In this document: positions 28,297 through 34,622 of the stretch, one piece after another
Layout of the letters: each line of letters opens with the position of its first letter
Position numbering within the stretch: position 1 is the stretch's first letter
Translations under genes and position numbers: made by a program
Assembly (NCBI GenBank): GCA_031292775.1
Contig: JARLGN010000623.1
Span: 1 to 34,622, forward strand
Origin: Acidobacteriota bacterium
Lineage (GTDB): Bacteria > Acidobacteriota > Terriglobia > UBA7540
Length of the DNA stretch: 34,622 nt
Reading direction: 5' to 3'
The notes under the pieces: generated by a model
Told to the model about the DNA's origin: nothing
The model's input: only the letters and a program-made list of their open reading frames with translations
Databases searched by the model: none

Positions 28297-28375
28297 CGAT
28301 CCACTGATTGTCAACACAAAGCTCCCCGCACGTGTTCCTCGAAGCGACGAATTTGCCTTTCCGTGACGACAATTC

Positions 28376-29758
28376 CTATAAAGCGCGCAAGAAAGCTACG
28401 AGGTCATCCTTTTCCTGGGCGGCCAGGTGGAGCTGTTGAATAAGGTTGAAGTATTCCACCGTATCCTCAAGGGTGAAGCACCGCCCGTCGTGCAGGTAGG
28501 GTGGGGAGTCCTTGATGCCTCGCAAGGGGAACGTCTTAATGGGACCGTCGGCATCCATCAACATGCCATTCACCATTTCCTGCCTGTAAAACCGCTCCGC
28601 CCTGAGGTTGTGCATGCTGTTATCGGTGTAGTAGGGGGCAGGATGGCAGAAAGCGCACCGGCCCTTTCCGTTAAAGATGGCCTCACCGCGTAGTTCACTT
28701 GGGGTGGCCTTGGTGCGATCGAGTTCGCCGTAAATATCAAGCTTGGGAGCGGGAGGGAAATCCAGGATCTCCATGAATTCCGCCATGGCATGAACCTGGG
28801 AACCCCTTTCCAGAATGTTAACCCCTTTCTTGGCGGCCATGGCGATGTCGCCGTCGAAATAGGCGGCGCGCTGTTCAAATTCGGTAAAGTCCTCCACCGT
28901 TTTAAGGGCACGCTGAGAACCGAAGAGCCGTTGGATGTTCACTCCCCGCAGGGAAGGCGTTTGGATGCGGTGCCTGAATTCCTGGGGTCGGATGTCTCCC
29001 ACCAGATGGTTCGCCGCGTTGGTATGGCCGTTCACATGACAGTCGAAACACGTTACGCCCAGGCTCGGGCGGTCCGTCCGCCGGTCCTCCGTCGCATTGA
29101 ATTGCTGTTGGGGAAACTGGGTCACCAGAAGGCGCAGACCTTCAAGCTGCTTGGGGTTCAAAATCCCATTGAATATCTCATAGTAGTTATCGATGGTAAT
29201 GATGCGTCCTTTAGCCACATCACCAAGGTCGGGCCGGGTGGTGAGGTAAATTGCGGGGGCCGGGTCTGGAATGAATTGTTCAGGCAGATCGAAATCCAAA
29301 TCAAACCGAACCAGCCGGGGCAGTGGTTTCGTGGTCATGTCCGGAAAGAGCATGCCCCCTTCCGCGTGGTCGGCAAACGGTAACGGTTTGTACGGGAAAA
29401 CCCCCTTCTCTTTGATTTGTTCGGGGGACATGTTGTTAAGCTGCTCCCACGTCACGCCTCGGAGGTTGGCTGTCGGTCCCACGGGGATGGGTTTCCCCCC
29501 CGACATGAAAACCTCGCCCCTGGTTCTCTTGGCGAGCACATAACGGGAGCTCAGCATTTCCATGTGCTCTTTGGCTCGCGCGGCTTTTACTGCCATGCGT
29601 GCGGCTTTGATTTGGTCGAAGGAAACATCCTGATTCGTCGGTCCATAGCTGGAGACGACCGTCCCCTGCTGGGCATGAACGAGAACCGTGGCGGCCCCCA
29701 CGACCAACAGAATACAGATCCCAATTAACATCATGGAGTAGGTCTTTTTTCCGCTCAT
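28376..29758 (-). CDS. Di-heme cytochrome c peroxidase-like protein
   Basis: N-terminal signal/TM (MSGKKTYSMMLIGICILLVVGAATVLVHAQQ); two CxxCH motifs (CFDCH, CAFCH); PLRGIKDSPPYLHDGRCFTLEDTVEYFNLI near the C-terminus. Confidence 0.85.
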   Translation of the reverse strand: MSGKKTYSMMLIGICILLVVGAATVLVHAQQGTVVSSYGPTNQDVSFDQIKAARMAVKAARAKEHMEMLSSRYVLAKRTRGEVFMSGGKPIPVGPTANLRGVTWEQLNNMSPEQIKEKGVFPYKPLPFADHAEGGMLFPDMTTKPLPRLVRFDLDFDLPEQFIPDPAPAIYLTTRPDLGDVAKGRIITIDNYYEIFNGILNPKQLEGLRLLVTQFPQQQFNATEDRRTDRPSLGVTCFDCHVNGHTNAANHLVGDIRPQEFRHRIQTPSLRGVNIQRLFGSQRALKTVEDFTEFEQRAAYFDGDIAMAAKKGVNILERGSQVHAMAEFMEILDFPPAPKLDIYGELDRTKATPSELRGEAIFNGKGRCAFCHPAPYYTDNSMHNLRAERFYRQEMVNGMLMDADGPIKTFPLRGIKDSPPYLHDGRCFTLEDTVEYFNLIQQLHLAAQEKDDLVAFLRAL

Positions 29759-29918
29759 TCTGCAGTCCTCCTTGCTCTGCTCTAGTTTGGGCCGACACGC
29801 CGAAACCTGCGTGACGGTCGGCCAAAGAACCGGAATTTCCATTACCGACCTCCGGCCCCACGGCTAACCTACACCTGACCGCCGCGGGATGCAATTGTAC
29901 TTATCGGGTGGCTTCGCG

Positions 29919-29962
29919 ACTCGGGATTAGGGTTTAGGGATTCGGGATTCGGGCACCGGGGT
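29919..29962. repeat. GGGATTCGGG-type simple repeat
   Basis: GACTCGGGATTAGGGTTTAGGGATTCGGGATTCGGGCACCGGGG. Confidence 0.6.
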
Positions 29963-30129
29963 GGGCCTGAACGGTCGCCGACATGCCAATGCCGCAGAGG
30001 GCGCAGGGAAAACAGAGAAGTTGTGGTTTGCAAGGCTTCGCGCCTTTGCGTGTTGGCGTGGCGTCTTCAGTGCGGCGTCTTTGGGCTTTGGGCGCCTCTC
30101 GCGCAGAGGTTGTGGTATGCTCTGCGCAA

Positions 30130-30210
30130 ATGGACGGAAGAAATAAACTCTACTTTGGTAATAACCGGAGTATTCCTCGCGAATACGTCGCGGATGGGGT
30201 GCCCAAATGA
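30130..30210 (+). CDS. Possible 26-aa mini-ORF overlapping the next gene by ATGA
   Basis: MDGRNKLYFGNNRSIPREYVADGVPK*; its TGA overlaps the ATG of the downstream gene. Confidence 0.3.
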   Translation: MDGRNKLYFGNNRSIPREYVADGVPK

Positions 30211-31025
30211 CACCGGATAAGTTGAAGAGGCTCACTTACTCAAAGTATCTTTTCAGACGGGCTAAGTATTTTCAGCAATTAGGAAACGAGTTGTCATCTG
30301 CAGAAGCGGTGCTTGCAGCCCACGATGCGGCTGAAATGTTGATGCGCGTCATTACCGACCATCTGGGTGCCAGTCCAGCAGACAAAATCATGGACTTCTG
30401 GAAGCTTGTCAAAGACAAAACTGGCTCAGAGCCGCCTCATAAAGGGGCAATGGACAGGCTCAATAATCTTCGCGTAGGATTCAAGCACAAAGGTAATCTG
30501 CCCAATTCGAGCGTTGTCGCAGACCTCATGCCTAGCGTGGCGGCCTTCTGCGCGGAAAGTGCGGAGCAGTATCTAGGAGTTGACTATGAGTCAGTGAGCT
30601 TAATCGATCTGATTCCAAATGCAGAGGCGCGTGACAAAGTGAAGGAGGCAGAAAAGGCCAAGGCCGAAAGCAACATTCCCAACGCCTTGCTTGCCCTCGG
30701 TATTGCCTTCGATAAGCTACATGATGAAGCTCGCAAGAGGGACAGCCTTGGCCTGATTCCGCAATTCCATGGCAGGTCTGACGTGGACCAAGCACATATT
30801 AGAGCTGTCCGGCAGGTAATTGACACGGTGAACATAATGATATTGGGCATCCATCCACCGAGGTTGCGTCGCTTTTCGGCGTCCACTCCTATACGTACGT
30901 ACGCGATGTCAGGAGCGATGCAGGTGAGTTGGCCCTATGACCCGGGGCGGCTGGGCTCGGACGACTATGACTTTTGCCATCAGTTTGTCATCGACTTCGC
31001 CTTGCGACTCGCGGGTTCGGGTTGA
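30207..31025 (+). CDS. Hypothetical protein, HEPN-like alpha-helical domain
   Basis: Helical N-terminal region with LNNLRVGFKHKGN (R-x4-H motif as in HEPN proteins); no orthologue recognised. Confidence 0.65.
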   Translation: MTPDKLKRLTYSKYLFRRAKYFQQLGNELSSAEAVLAAHDAAEMLMRVITDHLGASPADKIMDFWKLVKDKTGSEPPHKGAMDRLNNLRVGFKHKGNLPNSSVVADLMPSVAAFCAESAEQYLGVDYESVSLIDLIPNAEARDKVKEAEKAKAESNIPNALLALGIAFDKLHDEARKRDSLGLIPQFHGRSDVDQAHIRAVRQVIDTVNIMILGIHPPRLRRFSASTPIRTYAMSGAMQVSWPYDPGRLGSDDYDFCHQFVIDFALRLAGSG

Positions 31026-31156
31026 GCAAGCGTAGCGCGGCATCTCTCAGTTTCAAATCTTCCTGTTCTAACCTGGTGGCCAACCCACGCAGTCAATGGC
31101 CAGTTACCGCCTCAGTATGATAGCCCCTTCGCAGGCTGCACTCGAAGCCGCGAAGC

Positions 31157-31348
31157 GGCGGCAGATTGTGGCCCATGGCACCAGCCATGGGAATAATGCG
31201 CAAGAAGAGGGACGAGCCCCGGCAGGGGCGGCAGAAATCATGGACTACTCGTTTGCCGAAGACGTTCTTTCGCCCCTGCCGGGGCTCCCACAGCAATTGC
31301 GAGCGCGTCTTTTTCCCACGGCTCTCGCCATGGGCCACATTCTGCCGG
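31157..31348. repeat. Long imperfect inverted repeat with perfect 17-bp inner arms
   Basis: Outer arms GGCGGCAGATTGTGGCCCATGGC / GCCATGGGCCACATTCTGCCGGC; inner arms GAGCCCCGGCAGGGGCG (31214..31230) / CGCCCCTGCCGGGGCTC (31271..31287). Confidence 0.85.
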
Positions 31349-31542
31349 CCCTGCCGGGCCTAAGTCCCCACCGCCGGGACAAAGCCACGGCGCCCAGCCT
31401 GCACCCCTATAATATAGCCTCCATGAGAATATTTCAGTTGACAAGCCAGGTAGCCGGTATACACTAGATGCTGAGGCCAGCTCCCGCTGGCGGACCGGCA
31501 AGACCGCGGACCTATACAACGGGTCGGCGCAAACCATAATGA

Positions 31543-31659
31543 CAGGTGTCAGGTATCGGGTATCAGGTGTCAGGGGAAAAGCAGAATCCCGTCCTGTGGC
31601 GCGATGCCCGAATCCCGTGTCCCGAATCCCGCCCCCTGACACCTGGCACCTGACACCTA
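31543..31659. repeat. Inverted repeat AGGTGTCAGG... upstream of the AANRRN-type gene
   Basis: AGGTGTCAGGTATCGGGTATCAGGTGTCAGGGG (left) and CCCCCTGACACCTGGCACCTGACACCT (right). Confidence 0.75.
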
Positions 31660-31677
31660 CTCTATGGAGGTTCTTAC

Positions 31678-32832
31678 ATGTCGCTCATCAAAAAGCACGC
31701 AATGACCGCAGAGAAACTCGCCGCGAACCGGCGGAACCAGAAGTTTTGCCATGGTCCGGTAACGGACGAGGGGAGAGAGCGCATCCGCGCCGCCCTGCGG
31801 CGTTTTGGTTACAACGCACCGGCGGAGGAGGCGGCGATGCGCGCCCTGGGCGAAGAGCCCGCCGACTTCCAGGAACTGCTGGAAGGGCTCTGGGAGGAAT
31901 GGGATCCCGCAGGCGCCTCGCAGGAGGGCGTGGTGATCTCCCTGGCGCGGGCCCTGTGGCTGATGAATCGCGCCGCCCGCATGCAGGAAGGCTACGCCGT
32001 GCGCCAGGCCACGGAGGTGAGCAGCGGGCGGCAAGACCGGTTGCACGTGCAGATGATGCGGCTGAAGATGACGGAGGAGAGACTACAGCGGGTCGCCCAG
32101 GCGGTGGCCAATGAGCACTACGTCACCACTCCCGAGGACCTGGAGAGGATGAAGAACCTGCACCAGGAGGGCGTGTTGAAGGAGATGGGCGAAATTGCTC
32201 TGGCCCTTTTGTATCAACTTCAGCCGCCGGGCACGGGTGAAGACGGGGTGGACCGAAACGAGCAGCAACGCCGGGTCCTCGTGAGGATCAAGGAGATCTT
32301 TGGTCTGAATTCCGACACTCCGCCCAAGGTGAGAGTACCGCCAGGTTCGAGCCAGCCACAGGACTGCCAGCAGGATGGCGGCTCTACCGAGATGCCGCCA
32401 AGCTCCAGTCCGGCACCGGCCGACCTGCCAACCGCTTCAGGACAGGTTCCGGCTGGCGCTACCCAACCAGCGCGGACGGAGGTGCGATATCCCAGGATCA
32501 CGGCGGAGGAATGGGAGGCACGGGAGCGGCCCCGCCAGCTTCTGGAGAATCTCCTCACGCGGCAGGTGGAGACTTGCAAGGCGCAGCGCAAGGCCATCCT
32601 CAAGGAGTCCGTAAAGGGTCCGTCGCCTTACGAGCGCGCTGCGGAAATCGCTCCCACTCACGCGGACGCGCGCCTGATGCGGCGAATGCAGGATTCCAAC
32701 CTTCGGGAAGCCCGACGGCTTACCAACCTGCTGCTGAAAATTAAACGCTACGAGCGCCAGAGGGAAGCATCAGCGAAAACCGAACCTTTCCAAGATGTAC
32801 CTGAAACAGAAGGAGTTAGCCTTTTAGAGTAA
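31678..32832 (+). CDS. Hypothetical protein of the 'AANRRN...GP.T.EG' type
   Basis: RBS-like GGAGG upstream; MTAEKLAANRRNQKFCHGPVTDEGRERIRAALRRFGY N-terminus; helical body; Pro/Ser-rich linker; second charged helical region. Confidence 0.8.
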   Translation: MSLIKKHAMTAEKLAANRRNQKFCHGPVTDEGRERIRAALRRFGYNAPAEEAAMRALGEEPADFQELLEGLWEEWDPAGASQEGVVISLARALWLMNRAARMQEGYAVRQATEVSSGRQDRLHVQMMRLKMTEERLQRVAQAVANEHYVTTPEDLERMKNLHQEGVLKEMGEIALALLYQLQPPGTGEDGVDRNEQQRRVLVRIKEIFGLNSDTPPKVRVPPGSSQPQDCQQDGGSTEMPPSSSPAPADLPTASGQVPAGATQPARTEVRYPRITAEEWEARERPRQLLENLLTRQVETCKAQRKAILKESVKGPSPYERAAEIAPTHADARLMRRMQDSNLREARRLTNLLLKIKRYERQREASAKTEPFQDVPETEGVSLLE

Positions 32833-33180
32833 AAATGTCATAAGGCTTTATTCCATTAGAACTAAACCACTTAGCTCGAAACACGGGATCCGGAGAGAAG
32901 AAATGGGTACGGCTTTCCAAGATGTGCTAGAAACAAAAGGGGTTAGCGATGATTAACGGAAACCGCACGAAAATGTATATTATTGAAACTAATATAGTTG
33001 GTCAATTTCATGGTGGGCAGAACCGTGAAAAAAAAGGGGCAAAAAACGGGGTCAATTATCGCTAAGTTATTGAAAACACATATAGAAAAAATGTCAACTT
33101 TTCGCCTTTCCATGATATTTATGAAAACAAACGAGTTAAGCCACGCTTTCCAAGATGTTGATGAAAAGAAAGGAGATTGC
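32786..33180 (+). repeat. Three degenerate copies of the gene's 3'-terminal sequence
   Basis: CTTTCCAAGATGTACCTGAAACAGAAGGAGTTAGC (32786), CTTTCCAAGATGTGCTAGAAACAAAAGGGGTTAGC (32913), CTTTCCAAGATGTTGATGAAAAGAAAGGAGATTGC (33146). Confidence 0.8.
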
Positions 33181-33309
33181 TGTTGGGCACGAGATCGGAG
33201 AGAATTGATCATTGGTGCAGGCGGCAAAGGCAACACAGAGCCGGAATTCTCACCACGGGTTTGGAAGGGCGAGGCTTCACAGTCTGCGGAAAAACCATGG
33301 CTATTGCAC

Positions 33310-33364
33310 GCCCTGAAAGGGCATAAGTTAATAGCCGGGGGCAATGCCCCATAAGCGCTAAGAT
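33310..33364. repeat. REP-like hairpins
   Basis: GCCCTGAAAGGGC (33310..33322) and CCGGGGGCAATGCCCCATAAGCGC; the latter recurs inverted near 33585..33613. Confidence 0.75.
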
Positions 33365-33427
33365 CATCCTTGATCTCTCTCGGCAAATCCATGATAAGCG
33401 ATTTAGAATGAATGCAAAGCAGGGATT

Positions 33428-33563
33428 TCACCACAGAGGCCACAGAGATCACGGAGAGCAGGTGGAGAAAACCTGTGCTTCAACAAACAAGGAACCGCCA
33501 TCCCCGCCCGTTAAGGCAGAAGCGCTTTCCTCTGTGGTCTCTGTGCGCTCCGTGGTGAATCTC
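33428..33563. repeat. Inverted CACAGAG-type repeat
   Basis: TTTCACCACAGAGGCCACAGAGATCACGGAGAG on the left; CCTCTGTGGTCTCTGTGCGCTCCGTGGTGAATC on the right. Confidence 0.8.
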
Positions 33564-33584
33564 TTATTTGAGGGTCAGTTGTTA

Positions 33585-33794
33585 TCTTTGCGCTTATGGG
33601 GCAACGCCCCCGGAATTCGTAACGTTCAATTCCCGACCCCGAAGGGGTCGCATTACTCCAATGCCGGATGCGCGAAACCTGAGTGGGACCTGAGTGATTC
33701 CAACATGGAATCGACCCTTTCAGGGTCGGACCTGTCGATGGCACGTCTTCCGGGGGCGTTGCCCCCGGCTACTCAATCAATCCCCTGCGGGGAT
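33585..33794. repeat. Cluster of short hairpins (REP/BIME-like)
   Basis: CGACCCCGAAGGGGTCG (33634), GATTCCAACATGGAATC (33696), CGACCCTTTCAGGGTCG (33712), CCGGGGGCGTTGCCCCCGG (33750), ATCCCCTGCGGGGAT (33780). Confidence 0.85.
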
Positions 33795-33884
33795 TCAAGG
33801 ATCGGCACAGCGGGCGGGACGCGCTACGTCTGAGGGAATCCAGGCTTCCACTCTTGTGTCGCGCACCAACAGAGGCCGCATAGC

Positions 33885-33913
33885 TTGACACGCAAGTCCA
33901 GTCAAACTAGTAT
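33885..33913 (+). promoter_or_regulatory. Candidate sigma70-like promoter of the UDP-sugar dehydrogenase gene
   Basis: TTGACA-N17-TAGTAT immediately upstream of ATG at 33927. Confidence 0.45.
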
Positions 33914-33926
33914 CAGGACTTACACT

Positions 33927-34622
33927 ATGACCGATAATGCCAACGTAGTTAAGCCAGATTTAGGCGAGGCCACGATCACGGTGCTGGGGCTAGGCCATAT
34001 CGGGCTTCCCACGGCGCTGGGATTGGCCGAATTGGGGCACCACGTGATCGGCGCGGACGACGACGCCAGCAAGGTGGAGCGCATCCGGTCGGGGGATCCA
34101 ATCTTTTATGAGCCCGGCCTTGCCGACTTGTTGGCGAAGCACCTGCAAAGCGGCAGGTTTCAGCCCGTCAACGAGGTGGATTCCGCCGTTCAATCGGGCA
34201 CCATCATCTTCATCTGCGTCGGCACCCCGCAAAAAGCCAACGGCCAGGCCGACCTCGCCCAAGTGGAAGCGGTGGCGCGGGTGGTGGCGCGCAATCTGAA
34301 TGGCTACAAACTCATCGTGGAAAAGAGCACGGTTCCGGCGATAACCGCGCAGTGGCTGAAGCGAACCATTGTGCGCTATAACCTCGGAAAGCCGCCGGTG
34401 GCGGAGGGCGAGAGCAAGTCCGGCCAGCCTACCCCGGCGCCCCCGGATTTTGATGTTGCCTCCAATCCTGAATTTCTCCGGGAGGGCAAGGCGCTGGAGG
34501 ATTTCTTCCGGCCTGACCGCATTGTTTGCGGAGTGGAGTCCGAGCGGGCGCGCCGGATCTTGACAAGCCTTTATAGCCCCCTACAACGGCCGATAGTGGT
34601 TACCGACATCAGCACGGCCGAA
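33927..34622 (+). CDS. UDP-glucose/GDP-mannose dehydrogenase family protein, truncated by window end
   Basis: ITVLGLGHIGLPTALGLAELGHHVIGADDDASKVERIRSGDPIFYEPGLADLL...IIFICVGTPQKANGQADL...VEKSTVPAITAQWL...ASNPEFLREGKALEDFFRPDRIVCGV. Confidence 0.93.
   Translation, partial: MTDNANVVKPDLGEATITVLGLGHIGLPTALGLAELGHHVIGADDDASKVERIRSGDPIFYEPGLADLLAKHLQSGRFQPVNEVDSAVQSGTIIFICVGTPQKANGQADLAQVEAVARVVARNLNGYKLIVEKSTVPAITAQWLKRTIVRYNLGKPPVAEGESKSGQPTPAPPDFDVASNPEFLREGKALEDFFRPDRIVCGVESERARRILTSLYSPLQRPIVVTDISTAE

Noticed and set aside
31096-31467. 123-aa plus ORF across the long inverted repeat
   Set aside because: Its sequence is generated by the palindrome itself; treated as repeat, not as a gene.
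33310-33794. Possible CRISPR array
   Set aside because: Hairpins differ in sequence and spacing; no constant repeat with regular spacers and no cas genes.
33408-33833. 141-aa plus ORF (FHHRGHRDHGEQ...)
   Set aside because: Translation of CACAGAG-type and REP-like repeats; a typical spurious repeat ORF.

Overview
Coding content is dominated by one long, almost entirely minus-strand exopolysaccharide/capsule biosynthesis locus (about 1-27.2 kb). It reads leftward as Wza-type export protein, Wzc-type co-polymerase/BY-kinase, TPR protein, O-antigen ligase/Wzy-like protein, RmlA, RmlB, RmlD, RmlC, a geranylgeranyl-reductase-family flavoprotein, polyprenyl-P sugar transferase, WecG/TagA, Wzx-type flippase, and a decoration module of several GT4/GT2 glycosyltransferases, three FkbM methyltransferases, one zinc-ribbon-type SAM methyltransferase and two acyltransferase-3 proteins. 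Upstream are a di-heme cytochrome c peroxidase-like protein (minus) and a plus-strand accessory stretch with a HEPN-like protein, an 'AANRRN'-type hypothetical protein and many palindromic/inverted repeats, ending in a truncated UDP-sugar dehydrogenase. The most interesting points are: (i) two decayed 5' gene ghosts of glycosyltransferases in the decoration module, one with a frameshift and one with an in-frame stop, missed by ATG-ORF calling; (ii) a near-consensus sigma70 promoter overlapped by an operator-like palindrome about 650 nt upstream of the export gene; (iii) a polyprenol-reductase-like flavoprotein embedded next to the initiating sugar transferase; (iv) a hypothetical gene whose 3' end recurs twice downstream as degenerate copies amid nested palindromes. 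The taxon is probably Acidobacteriota-like (inference from gene style only). No rRNA, tRNA, CRISPR array or transposase was recognised by eye.
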